A stretch of DNA of 64,000 bases from Tenrec ecaudatus (taxonomy: Eukaryota > Chordata > Mammalia > Afrosoricida > Tenrecidae), in the NCBI RefSeq assembly GCF_050624435.1, contig NC_134538.1, positions 119,372,437-119,436,436 on the forward strand. The letters run 5' to 3'. Numbering within the stretch: the stretch's first letter is position 1; each line of letters begins with the position of its first letter. Below, one piece after another: positions 1-11,779 of this stretch. The notes beneath the pieces were generated by a model. That model made no database searches, was not told the DNA's origin, and was given only the letters and a program-made list of their open reading frames with translations. Both the position numbers and the translations under genes were made by a program.

Positions 1-698
1 ATTTGAGCATGTGAAGTTTTCTAATACATTTCTGGCAGTTAATAACCCTAGATTTATGCATTAATTATCCAGGGAATTTTTCTACTTCTATGTTTATTTT
101 ACTTATTATTCTTTGCACTCTTTACTATATTTTGCCTGTCTGATCTTGTACAAGGCAAAATCCAAAGACAGTACTACTAGGCTTCCAGGTTAGACACATG
201 CAGCTTTATTCACAGCAAAATATATTTAAGCATGTCTCTGCAATGATTATGGGTGAAAACAATTATTTTTCTATAAAACATTTGTCTAAGGTGATTTCTA
301 AAAGTGTCCAATCAAATCAATGGCAACTTCTGGGGGCATTTGCTGTGCCAGTTAAATGCAAGTCAGAGAAATCAGCCCAGAAGATGGTGATAACTCCTCT
401 GGGTGACCCCAAAGTGCTACTTTTGAGAGCTCATACTAAAACTCATACAACTCTGAGAAGGAACACGATTTGAATACCTTGAAGTTGATAAAACAGCTCT
501 TTCGATGTGGTTTAAATTGAAGAGCACAGAATTCCTGGGTTAGACAGATGTGCATAGATGTACATAGATTTACATGCAGGATACATCAAGAAGCAGTAGG
601 TTAAAGTTTTGATATTTTTGATTGTAATAAAAGTTTCAATCGTTATATAAAAATGTTTTAATTATCTTCATATGCTGTCCAGTTTTTTTCCATTAGAG
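1..698. other. Unassigned AT-rich sequence
   Basis: No gene, RNA or recognisable repeat was seen here. The short open frame at 198-473 has no familiar protein motif and no splice or promoter context, so it is treated as chance. Confidence 0.5.
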
Positions 699-873
699 CA
701 ATGGTTCTCAGTCTTCCTAATACAGTTCCTCATGTTGTGGTGACCCCCCAACCACAAAATTTTTGGTTGCTACTTCATAACTGTAATTTTGCTACTGTTA
801 TGAATTGGGCGACCCCTGTGAAAGGGCTGTTTGACCCCCAAAAGGGTCATGACCCACAGGGTGAGAATCGCTG
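699..873 (+). mobile_element. SPIN-type non-autonomous hAT DNA transposon
   Basis: The element is about 175 bp and opens with caatggttctcag and closes with gtgagaatcgctg, an imperfect terminal inverted repeat. Inside are the blocks typical of SPIN and its rodent relative URR1: cagttcctcatgttgtggtg, then aactgtaattttgctactg, then gggcgacccctgtgaaaggg. The 8-bp flanks are cattagag (691-698) and tattacag (874-881), a 6-of-8 match with the T/A positions usual for hAT duplications. It encodes nothing. Elements of this kind are moved in trans by an hAT transposase. A second copy lies at 23220-23416. The family name rests on remembered consensus, not a search. Confidence 0.87.
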
Positions 874-1744
874 TATTACAGTATTTAATACATTTATTAT
901 ACTTTACATTTTTCAAATAGTGCCAACATAGCTATCATATATAAATCTTTTAAAAAATATTTGCTCTGTCTCTAGGGAGTATGTTTTTTTTAAAAATTTC
1001 CCCTTGCTTTAGTGTATCTCAAATTATTTTTGTTGACATCAGATATATTTTGGATGTTCATATAAAACCAAGCCACCAACTCATTGGAGTGCTGTTGAAA
1101 TTCTGACTCAAACTGAACCTGTATAGAGCTTCTGATGTAAATTTGTACAGGGTAGATAGCTTCATAAAAATTGTAGTAAATAACTTTTAATACCTGAGAC
1201 AGAATACACATTTTCTTTTCTATCAACTTGATGGCTGTAAGTTTGGTTTGGGATTTTGGAGTTAGGAGTTGATCTGGGTTTCAGCTTTGTCTTTATTATG
1301 CCTATTGTCATTATAGTATAGGCTTCAGATTTCTGTAGTAACACGTGGTCTTTCAGGTAGAAATTGATTGGCCAGTATGTGAGTTCAACCATATGTTTTA
1401 GACTTATGCTGCGGCTCATTGTGCGTCTCTGAACAGCTGTGTTATTCTCTTGTCTCTCTAAGCAATATTCTGCTGTTAACTATAATTTGAAGTCTTCTAA
1501 CTTAGTAATGAGAAGTGTACTCTCTCAATCGCAGACAAGCATGGAGTTGGTGTTGCAGTCTTCTCCATTTCCCTGCACCGTCTTAGGTTTATTTGTGAGT
1601 TCAGTGCCTATTCCTGCTAATCCCTTACAATTTAATTTATTTCTCAACGATATACTTATATCAATCATCTAACAATAATAGTTCTTTGTTCTCCCTCTCT
1701 ACTCTTACACTCTCAGATAAAGGTGCTTTTCCATACATCAGTGG
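874..1744. other. Unassigned sequence
   Basis: Nothing recognisable was seen. Short open frames on both strands around 990-1420 and 1439-1672 lack known motifs. Confidence 0.45.
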
Positions 1745-1749
1745 TATTC

Positions 1750-1942
1750 AGATGAAGGTGATGGCATAGTAGGTTTGAGTCAGGTACACAAGTTCAACAA
1801 TTCAACACTACCAGTGGCTCCATAGGAGAAATATGGAGCTTTCCACTCCTATAAATAGTTACAATCTGGAACCTCCGGGGGACATTTCTATTGTCCTATA
1901 GGATGGCGCTGAGTCAGAATTCACTTATTGGCAATGATTCAT
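1750..1942 (+). repeat. AfroSINE, sense, diverged
   Basis: The sequence follows the AfroSINE order: a degraded tRNA-like head, then ctccataggagaaatatgg, then atagttacaatctggaacc, then the tail attgtcctataggatggcgctgagtcagaattc. That tail corresponds to the consensus phrase that reads as a tatagggtcgctatgagtc type motif, which is shared with the 3' end of the RTE LINE. Several small indels show it is old. Confidence 0.78.
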
Positions 1943-1989
1943 CGCTTTATCACTCACTCTGGTCTCCATACACAAATATGCAACAACCC

Positions 1990-2155
1990 AAGACAGACCC
2001 ATTTTCTTCAAAGTGATTCTAACTCACAGACATCCCACAGAACAGAACTGTCCTGCCGGAGTTTCCAAGCTGCCACATCTCTCTTCCAAGGAAAGATTGG
2101 TGAATTTGGACCACTGGCCTTTCAGGTAACCACTGAGCCCTCCACCACCGGGGCT
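1990..2155 (-). repeat. AfroSINE, antisense
   Basis: Read in antisense it starts with the tail (gtgattctaactcacagaca), continues with gagtttccaagctgccacat and ends at the promoter-side head ccaccaccggggc near 2153. It sits head to tail with the sense copy just upstream, so the two AfroSINEs point at each other. The open frame at 1928-2326 crosses this repeat and is not a gene. Confidence 0.75.
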
Positions 2156-3265
2156 TTTTTTTGCTTTCTGTATGACACAAAACTTTTCTTAGGGACATTT
2201 TCAGTCTTTTTAAGTGGAATGCTGGTGAAGTTCCTTGGGAAAGAGCCTGAAAAACTATGCACCCCACCCCACCCCAATCACCCAATTTCAGTGATCATCA
2301 GGACCTTACACTTTCACTCCATTTGATCCTCTGCTTCTATCAATCCTTCATCCACCATGTTAGCAGGTCTCTTTGAAACCTTGTCTTGGGGTCTACTATA
2401 AGTAAGGGGGTGCTGGCATGTCTCTCCCTGCAGATGTGTTTCTTCTTATATTTTGGAGATTTGGGTAGCTCTGAAAATGGAGTGCTCCAGTGAGCTTGAG
2501 AAACTTAGGAATGTGCAGTTTATCTGTTGTGCACTGCAGCAATAGTCCAAGGAGTACTCGTTCAAGCTTTTGGTTAACTGGACCCTTCTTAAGGCTTTTT
2601 TATTGTTGTTGTTTTTAAGTTTCTTAGAAAATATTCTAAAGGAATTTTTTTTCATCTTAAAATTCAATGCATTTTTTATGATGCATTTTTACCCAAATTA
2701 GATGTCTGTTCCAACTATTCCATCCCCTCATCTATGTGATGCACCTGATATGAATGCTTGTTGGATGTGGGGATGGTTTCATAGTGTATGGATAATAGTG
2801 TTCAAGACAGCACTAGCCTCAAAAGAGTCACACAAGGTATACTTTTTAAGACGTTTCAAAAGTGATTGTATTTCTATATAGTAGGAATAGTTCCTTCATG
2901 AAAACAAAAGGCATTTCTTTTGTTCATTTGTTTTCTGGAGACTATATTTTTAAGCAGTGATCAGCATTACAGATTCTAAATCATGGAAATATGGGTATGA
3001 ATCTCAGGCAAATCTTAGGCCAAAATTTCAAAACAGGTCAGAATGTTTATTTGCTTTTGTAAACAAAAAGTAATTGAGCATCAAGTATGAAACCAAAAGC
3101 ATTTCTAGGAAGTGGGGGCACATGGTGTAAATTCTACTCCACAAATGGGTGAATAAATGAATGAATCAATAGCAGGGTGCAATTCAAGTGTGCACCCACA
3201 ATGTAGAAGATAAAGAAGGTAGTATTTGGTTTTGCCAACTTTGATAATTTAGCAATCGAATAAGA
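2156..3265. other. Unassigned sequence
   Basis: No gene or repeat family was recognised. The stretch is AT-rich with short homopolymer runs. Confidence 0.45.
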
Positions 3266-3468
3266 AGCCCCGATGCCACAGTAGGTTAAGAAAGTTTGCT
3301 AACTGAAAGGTCAGCGGTCAAACCCACCAGGCACTCCTCAAAGAAAGAGGAGGCAACCTGCTTCCAGGACTATAGAGCCTTGGAAACACTGCGGAATGGT
3401 TTCCCTCCATTTGAGAGGGTCACTGTGACTTACAATTGACTCCATGACACGGGGTAAATGCAATAAAA
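3266..3468 (+). repeat. AfroSINE, sense
   Basis: The head reads agccccgatgccacagtagg, followed by the B-box-like ggtcagcggtcaaacccacc, the middle block gaggcaacctgcttccag and the tail gagagggtcactgtgactta. This is the expected order and length for a full AfroSINE of about 200 bp derived from a tRNA. RNA polymerase III boxes are degraded, so transcription is unlikely. Confidence 0.82.
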
Positions 3469-4370
3469 TGGATCCAAAATCTAATATTGTTCAAACAGTA
3501 CATTATTTTTGCTTTATTGCATAATATTGAGTGTGCAATTGATAGTATTTTTAAAAGTATATTCCAAGTCTAAATCTATTTTAAAACTCTACTTACAAAT
3601 ACTATGAGCAAAATTTTCTGCCTGATATAATTCACTGGAAAAATGAAAAATTAATTTCAAGATTTTTCTAACTTTAACCATAGATGTGGAGGATCTTCTT
3701 TTTAGTCATAGTGTTTTCAAAACTATTATTGATCAATATGCTTTACCATGCAGGAAAGTTGCTGAATCTTATATATTATAATTATTTAATCAATATAGCC
3801 AGCATTTCAAATTTACTTTCCCAATCTCTTGACTCAGAATTAAATGGTTCTTGAATTTGTTCAAGGATTTTTTTTCTTCAAGTGAAAATTTTGCATTTTA
3901 TGAGTAAGTTAGAAGGGAAAAGAATATTTGTGATACAAAATTGAATTTAAAGGTTGTATGAACTTAAACTGTAACCTTTCTTCTGTATCAGTGAAGATAT
4001 AATTTGGTTCTCTTGAATAAAGACCAAGCCTTTCCAGATTAAATAGCTATCAGTTTTGATGTTAACCAATGAATGTAAATACCTCTTGGAGAAAATGTGT
4101 AATTTCCCCTTCTCCCTCTCTCAATGACTTCGTTTTTGAGAAAATTGCCAGTAAATTGCTGCCTATAATATTTTGAATTTAGAATATTTTCAAACATCCT
4201 ATAATAGGCACTTCAATGTAATTACTTTCCCATTTTTATGGATATTAATTCTTATAGAGTAAACTGATATGAATTAATGTATTGATATGACTTAATATTT
4301 ATAAAGTAAATGAAATTAAAATTATTATAGTGATGGGCTAATATTAGCTATGTAAAAAGAAACTCCTATG
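3469..4370. other. Unassigned AT-rich sequence
   Basis: No gene, RNA or repeat family was recognised. Confidence 0.45.
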
Positions 4371-4649
4371 CTTCTTTTTTTTTCAAATCATTTTATTAGG
4401 GTCTCTTACAACTCTTGTTACAATCCATACATCAATTGTATTCAACATATTTGCACATATATATCCCATCTTTCTTTTCTAGACATTTACTCCTTCCCCC
4501 AACCAACCCTCATGGCCCCTTGATAGATTGTTGCTGGTTAATTATTTTCAAATCTCACACAGACCGCTGTCTCCCTTCCCCTCTGACTTCTGTTGTCCTT
4601 TCCCCTGGATGGGGGTGTGTGGTTATATGCTATTCATTGGGATCGGTGC

Positions 4650-4690
4650 CCACGTCCCTCCCCACTTCTCCCCCCCTTCTCCCTACCCTT
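4650..4690 (-). other. G-rich polypurine tract in L1 3' UTR
   Basis: On the plus strand this is a C/T tract with several runs of three or more C; on the L1 sense strand it is therefore a G-rich polypurine tract able in principle to form a quadruplex. Polypurine tracts are a known feature of mammalian L1 3' UTRs. Related tracts occur in the sense L1 tails near 27910-27950, 37545-37580, 40002-40020 and 43610-43640. Confidence 0.6.
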
Positions 4691-5236
4691 TTGGTATCTC
4701 TATTCCCATTCCTGTCCCTGGGTTCCATGTGTTGTGAGTTTTATCTCTATGTACATGCTCCTGTCTAGTCTAGATTGGAAAGCGGCGTTGGAGTCGTGAT
4801 AGCGTGGGCAGGGCGTGGGGCAGGCGGTGAGAAGGCCTCAAAGGATCAGAGGTATATTGCATGACCCATTAGTGCTCTACTGCACCTGATTGACTCAACC
4901 CCCTTCCTGAGACCCCTCTGTGGGGGATGTTCCATTGTCCATAAATGGGTTTTGGGTCTCCGCTCCAACACCCCCTCCATTCTCACCAATGCATTTTTGT
5001 TTGTTTGTTTACTGTTTGTTGTGAATCTTCTGATGCCCTTTGTCTTGTCTTGATGACATCTCATGATCACACTGGCTGGTGTGCTTCTTCAATGTGGGCT
5101 TTTTGCTTCACTGTCGGATGGCCACTTGTTTAACTTCAAGCCTTTAAGACCCCAGACACTATATCTTGTAATAGCCGGGCACTATCGTCTGTCTTCACCA
5201 CATCTGTTTATGCACCCATTTTGTCTTCAGCGATTA

Positions 5237-5260
5237 TGTGTGTGTGTGTGTGTGTGTGTG
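5237..5260. repeat. (TG)n microsatellite inside L1 3' UTR
   Basis: About twelve tandem TG units interrupt the L1 3' UTR. Comparison with the other L1 fragments suggests it arose or expanded after insertion. Confidence 0.9.
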
Positions 5261-6639
5261 TATGTGGTAGGGGGCTGAGGGGTAGGGTGGTCGGGGTGAG
5301 AAATACAAAATGCCAATTTGTTGGAACAAAGAGTTCTTGTATTGAGGGAAGGTCTGAGTTTAGGCCCAAGGCCCGACTGCAGCCGCAGTAGATTGCCTTA
5401 TAAATATATGTACATAGGCCAATACCACTATTTTGTGAATTAATATATTTACATAAGTGCACACCACTGTTAATCTTCCTATCTATGCCTCTGCTTCCTA
5501 GAGTTGCCTCTGTTTCCTTTTGCCTCCCCCTGCCCCGCCATCCCTTTCCCTCTTCTTCCACCTCTTAGTGCTTCCTCTCCACTAGCTTGGTGTTGCTCTA
5601 ATACTCACAGCATCTCCACCCTCTCCTAGATGCTGGTTCTGCTTCTCTAGTTGTTCCCCCGTCCATTACGCTGTCTGCTCACCACACCCTTCTCCCCACC
5701 TCCTTCTTCCCCCTCTATTGTCCCAGGCCGTTGGCCTCATTGCCTTCTCTCTGAGCTTCCCTCCCATGTCCAACCCATATAATTTGGTAAACCATCCATG
5801 TCCTAGTCTGAACAATAAGAAAATATATGGTTGAAGAAAGAAAATGAAAGAGAAAGAAATGAGAGAAAAAGGAAAAAAAAACCCTACCTAGGTCCAGGTC
5901 TGTTTGCTGGCTCCCATGATACTCTCCCTCCTAGTCCTGAGGGAGATCTGAGGACTGCCCCTCCTAGCCAAAAGTCCTTTCTTGGGGTTCCTCAGGGGCT
6001 GGGTGGCTCAGCTTTACTTTAATTGCTGATCTGTAATGCTCCATTCCCACACTGTCTCCCCACTGTGTGTCCCCATTACTGTCCCCTGTCTCCATATGTC
6101 CAGTTAGGGAACAACATGTCTTGAGTTGTTGGTGGTCCCACAGTCCTCTCTGTGCCTTCGCAGCTCCATGAAGGAACCTCATCCTCAGGGCTTGGTGTGC
6201 CTTTACGGAGTCTAGGCCAACTGCCCTTTCTCCTTCTCCTTCTTGGTTTGCTTCTGTCTGGGCATGGAAGGTCAGTTCCTTTCCCCCACCAGAAGGTCTA
6301 GTGTCCTTCTCTGTGGCACACACTTCCAGGGTGGGGTCAGGCTGTTTTTGGTTGGGGCTGGCCCTGTAGTCCAGTCTTTTCATGCATTCCTCCACGTGTT
6401 ACGTTGCCCTCCTGCCATGGTGGGGTCTGTCTGCAAGCTCCAATTGTGTGGAGACACAACTAACCCTGGGTGGGTTAGTGCTCTGTTCACCCCCCCATGT
6501 CCTCATCTCATATCTGCCCACCCCCATTCTCCCTCTCCTTCCCCCTTTCCTCTTCTTTATGTTGAATTCACAAGTACCTCCCTGGGTTTGATCTGACCTC
6601 CACCTGGCTGCTTGTGATTCTACCTATATATCGTGAGAT

Positions 6640-9600
6640 AAGTGTCTTTTCTTCTATTCCTGCTGTGCTGATTATACTTTCCTCAGGGGAATCATGGTGT
6701 ACTTGTCCTTTTGAGATTAGCTTACCTCACTTAACATAATTCTTTCCAATGTTTCCCATGGATTGACATATTGCATGCATTCATCTGTGCTTTCTAGTGC
6801 TTCATAGTACTCCATTGTGTATGTGCCAAAGTTTACTAATCCACTCGTCTATCAATGGAAATTTAGGTTGTTTCCAACTCTGCAATTGTGAATTGTGCTA
6901 CAATAAACATTGGAGCGCAGATGACTGGTCGTGTTTTATTTGTTGCTTCCACCAAGTATATGCCAAGTAGAGGGATGGCTGGGTCATAAGGTAGATCAAT
7001 TTCCATTTTCTTTAGGTATCGTCAGATCGCTTTCCACAATGGCTGTACTTCTCTACATGACCACCAACAGTGAAGAGAGTTCCTGTTTCTCCACATCCCC
7101 TCCAACAGTTGTTGCTCTCTGGTTTTCTGATTTGGGCTAACCTCTGGGGTGTTAGATGGTATCTCATGGTTGTTTTAATGTACATTTCTTTTATGGCTAA
7201 TGAACCAGAACACTTTCTCCTGTGCATTGGCTATATAGGTCTCCTCCTTAGTGAAATTTATTTTCCCTTTTTTTGCCCCCTTCCTTAGGGGGTCAACTGT
7301 TTTCCTCTTTTGGCAGTATATAAGAGTACTGTAGATTTTAGTAATAAGCCCTTTGTCTGATGTGTCATGACTAAAAATCCTCTCCCAGTCTGTGGGTTGC
7401 CTTGTTACCCTCTTGGTGAAGTATTGCAAGGTGCACAGGTGTTTTATTCTTATTAAATCCCATTTGTCGATTTCCAGTTCACCTGTTTGTGTATCCTTCC
7501 CTATTACGGTGAGCCTATGAATTCCCTGGGCCAATGCTCTTAGGTTAGTCCCAATGCCTTCCTTGATGGTCCTGATGGTTTGGGGTTTTACTTCTAGGTC
7601 TGTGATCCACCTTAAGTTTGTTCTTGTGCATGGGATCAGGTAAACATCTTGTTTCATTTTTCTACCTGTGGATAACTATTGTTTCCAGCACCACCTGCTA
7701 AAAGGTTATCTGCTTCCCACTTGATGTTTTTGGGACCCTTATCTAAGATCAGTTGTCTATAGGCTGATGGTTTTACTTCTGGGCTTTCTATTCTTTTCCA
7801 CTGGTCTGAGTTTTTGTCATTATGCGAATACCACACTGTTTTGACCACTGTAGCTGTATAGTAGATGTTAAAATCAGGTAAAGTGAGTCCTCTGACTTTG
7901 TCCTTATTCTTGAGGAGTTCTCTGCTAATTCTGGGCTTCTTCGATGTCCATATGAAATTGGTGGTCAGTTTTTCCAATTCTTTGAAGAAAGTTGTTGGTA
8001 TTTGAATAGGAATAGCATTAAACTTATAAAATGCTTTGGGTAAGATTCACATCTTTACTATGTTGAGCCTTCCAATCCAGGAGCATGGCATGTTCTTCCA
8101 TTTGTGGAGGTCATTTTTGATTTCCTGTAGTAGAGTCTTAGTTTTCCTTGTATTAGTCTTTGGGGGTTTTATTTTTATTAAATATATTGCTAGGTTTTTC
8201 AGTTTGTTCTTGGCTACTATGAAGTGTAGTGCCTTTTTGACCTCCTCTTCCATGGCCCTGTCCAATGTATATAGCAAACCTATCAACTTCTCTTTGTTGA
8301 TCTTATATCCTGCCACTCTTCCGTATTCCTCTTTCACTGTAAATACTTCCATTGCAGAGCGTTTGGGGTTTTCAATGTACAGGATCATGTTGTCTGCAGA
8401 TAGCGAAAGTTTCACCTCCTCCTCACCAATTTGGATATCTTTAATGCCCTTCTGCTTCCTTATGTTGTTAGCTAGGACCTCCAGTATGTTACTGAAAAGA
8501 AATGAGCACAGGGGGCATCCTTGTCTGGTACCCTTTTTCGGTGGGATTGTTTTTGTCTTTTCTCCATTGACTGTGATGTTGGCTTGTCGGCTTTTCATAG
8601 ATAGCTTGTATTAGCTTGAGGAATTTCCTTTCTAGTTCTATCTTCATTAGTGCCTTAATTAGAAATGGGTGCTGGATGCTGTCATACGGTTTTTCTGCAT
8701 CTATTGATATTATGTGGTTCTTATACTTCTTTTTATTGATGTGGTGTATAATATTGATGGATTTTTGGGTGTTAAACCATCCCTGCATCCCTGAAATGAT
8801 TCCTACCTGATTGTGGTAGATAGTATGTTTTATATATTTTGCTAAGGATTATTGCATCTATGTTCATTAGAGATATTGGTCTGTAGTTTTCTATACCTGT
8901 GGGGTCTTTGCTATGTTTGGGTCTCAATGTTATCCTGGCTTCAAAGAATATTGGGAGTTTGCCATCCTTTTCCATGCTATGGAATACTTTGTGGAGAACC
9001 AATGTCAACTCTTCCCTGAATACTTGGTAGAATACCACTGTGAAGCCATCTGACCCAGGGACTTTTTTTTGTTGGTGGGTTCATGATGACTCTCTCTATT
9101 TCTTCTTTCGCTAAGGGTTTCTTGAGGTTCTTGACCTCTGTCTGAGATAACCTAGGGGGGACTGTTTTTCCAAATATTTATCCATGTCTTCCATGTTTCT
9201 AAATTCATTCGAATACAGTCCTTCACAGTAGGTTGTGACTATCTTTTGAATCTCATAGGGGTCTGTTGTAATTATCCCTATTTTATTCCTAATCTTGTTT
9301 ATTGAAGATTGCTCCCTCCTTTCCTTGATTAGGTTCGCCAACGGTCTGTCACTTCTGTTGATCCTTTCATAGAACCAGCTTTTTGCTGCATTTATTTTTT
9401 GCATCACTCTTTTGCCTTCTACTGGTTTAACTCTGCTCTGATTTTTATTTTCTTTTGCTATTGGCGGAGTTGTTCTGTTGACTCTTTTCTAGCTGTTGGA
9501 AGTTTTGTGATAACATATCAGTCATACACCTCTCTTATTTTTTCATATAGGCATATATTGATATCAAGCTACCTCTGATAACTGCCTTAGCAGTATCCCA

Positions 9601-10400
9601 TGTTTTTGATAAATTGTCTTCTCATTCTCATTAGTTTTTAAAAACTTCCTAACCTCCTCTCTAATCTGGGACTGTACTCATTTATGTCTCCGAAGATCAT
9701 TGTTCATCCTCCAATTGTTTTCCCTTGCTTTTCTGGTCATCCTTTTATTAATTTTAATAATTTCTATGTGTGTGAATTTATTCAGACTTCACTGTGTCCA
9801 AGTATGTGGTCTATTCTTGAAAATTAGCCATGTCAGTTGGAGAAGAACATGGCTTTTTTGGCGTTGGATGGAAAACTCTTGGCCCGGTTGCCTAATTGTA
9901 TTGTCTAACTCTATTGCCTCTTTGCTGAACTTCAATCCCAGTGATTTATCTTTCTCTAATAGCCGATATTAAAGTCACCTACTATGATTGTTGAATCTGT
10001 GATTCCTTTTTTCACCTTTTAACAGTTTGTCCGATGAAATTTACTGCTCCATTTTTGGGTAAGTAAATATTCAATATGATAAGTGGTTCCTGGTTTACTA
10101 TCCTTTGAGCATTATGTAGTGTCCCTTCTTGTCTATTTTTATGGTTTTAACCTTGAGGTTCATTTTGTCAGAGATTAGGATTGCCACCCCAGCTCTTCTT
10201 AGTTGCCATTTGCCTTGTATACTTTCCACCAGACTTTTATTCTTAGTTTATTTTTGTCTGTGAACTTAAAGTTGTGTCTCTTGCAGGCAACAGATTGCTG
10301 GGTTATGTTTCCTGAGTCAGTCCTCAATACTTTTTCTTTTAATGGATGAATTTAGGCCTTGGAATTCAGAGTTATTATCACAATCTGTGGATTCATTGCT
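6640..10400 (-). pseudogene. L1 ORF2 remnant (endonuclease and reverse transcriptase), decayed
   Basis: Conceptual fragments cover the whole ORF2 protein, in order. The endonuclease N-terminus lies at about 10.2-10.4 kb (a stretch reading CCLQET followed by KFTDKNKLRI). The RT finger motif [12 protein letters not shown] is at about 8.87-8.9 kb. The RT palm is at 8.05-8.6 kb with GTRQGCPL. The C-terminal zinc knuckle region is at 7.01-7.23 kb (TTMRYHLTP then CWRGCGETGTL). The span of about 3.76 kb fits a normal ORF2 of roughly 1,270 codons. The catalytic motif expected as FADD reads SADN (LSLSADNMILY, about 8.4 kb), so the polymerase site is lost. Numerous stops and frame changes separate the readable pieces. 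Confidence 0.9.
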
Positions 10401-10539
10401 GTCATATTATGTGTTGCATTTTGGGTGTTTTCCTATCCCCCTTCATATCAGTGTGCACTGATTGTGTGTGAGGCTTCTTTCTTGTCTTCTTTTCCCTCTG
10501 AGGCCCTATTATCTTGTTAATTGCTGTTGACAGTTGGCT

Positions 10540-11580
10540 TTTGGATGGAGTTGGGCTATATGGTGGGCTCCTGCTTGTGCTTGGTGGAGGTTGATCCCCT
10601 GGCCAAAGTGAGTCTGGCAGGATCTTCTGCCGGGTCAGATGTCTTGCAGCATAATCTCTGAGTCTTTCCTTGTCCTGGAAGATCTTTATCTCCCCATCTA
10701 TATTAATAGATTATTTGTAAGGGTAAGGGATCCTTGGGCAGGAGTTTTGTTTCTTTCAGGTTTTGGAAGATGTTGCTCCATTCTCCTTCCTCTTCAAAAT
10801 ATCTACAGATAGGTCTGAGCATATTCTCACCTGATATCCTTTGTATGTAACTGTTTTGTTTTCTCTTGCTGGTCTTAAAATTTTCTCTTTTTCCTCAAAG
10901 TTGGATGTTTTTACTATTATATGTCTTGGTGAGTTATTCTGGGAGTTTAGTCTAGTTGATGACCTTTCTCTTTCCTGTATGAGTGCCTGGTTCTCAATCA
11001 TTAAAGTGGGAAAGTTTTCTTCCAGAAATTCCTTCGCTATTTTGACTGTCGACTTGTGTGGTGTGTACTTCTCTGGTAGACTGATTATTCAAATATTATT
11101 CCTCTTCATAGCATCTGTTATTGATCTCAGGCTCTCTTCAGCTTCTTTAATTTTCCTATGTGACTCTCTTTCTTGCTTTCTGAGATATGTTTGAGGGTCT
11201 TTGAGATCACAGATATGGTTCTCTACCTCCTCAAGTCTAATGGTAAATTTTGTAACTTTGTGTGTGACTTCTGCTACCTCATCCTTTATCACCTGTATTT
11301 CCCTTTGGCGTATGGACTCCATCCCCTCTATTGTGGACTTCATCTCCTTTATCAATGCATCCTTATACTGCATTTCTTCCCTTAGCTCCTGTATTACTTA
11401 CTCCAAGCATATTTCTGAAGATTTCATTCTGTGGCAGATCCATGTCTGATTCTTCTATGAGTGTCATTAACTCTGTTACTGTGTTTTGTCTCTCTGGTTT
11501 TTGGTTGAGAGTGATGTGGTCTATTGATTCTTCCTCAATGCTTTTGTAGGCCCCATGTTCCTGGGTGGCCCAGGGGCCCT
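10540..11580 (-). pseudogene. L1 ORF1 remnant (RNA-binding chaperone), decayed
   Basis: ORF1 encodes the coiled-coil RNA-binding protein of L1 particles. A coiled-coil segment is readable at 11089-11373 (charged heptads, then ESLRSITDAMKRNN). The RRM and C-terminal domain follow at 10756-11001 (HIIVKTSNFEEKEKILRPAR, then TYKGYQVRICSDLS). The C-terminal piece GEIKIFQDKERLRDYAARHL is near 10.65-10.7 kb in another frame. A frame change near 11395 separates the coiled coil from an upstream acidic stretch (LIEESDMDLPQNEIF). The start codon could not be fixed. Confidence 0.85.
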
Positions 11581-11779
11581 TAGGTCTCTGTCTGTGTTAA
11601 TGTTAGGGATGCTTTCAGGGTGCTGGCTATTACTTACTATAGAGGTGGGTCAGACTGCCATGCAGGCAGAGTTCCTCAATGGTTCAGTGGCCAACAGTAG
11701 TAAGGAGTTTCAGTGACTGGAGTGGGGGCTGGAGCCTATATGTATGCATGTTCTGTCATGCCACGCTTAGCAGACTTTT

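Noticed and set aside
5964..6395. 143-codon minus-strand frame as a gene
   Set aside because: It falls in the L1 3' UTR and shows no protein family motif.
8036..8614. 192-codon plus-strand frame
   Set aside because: It is the mirror of the L1 reverse transcriptase on the minus strand.
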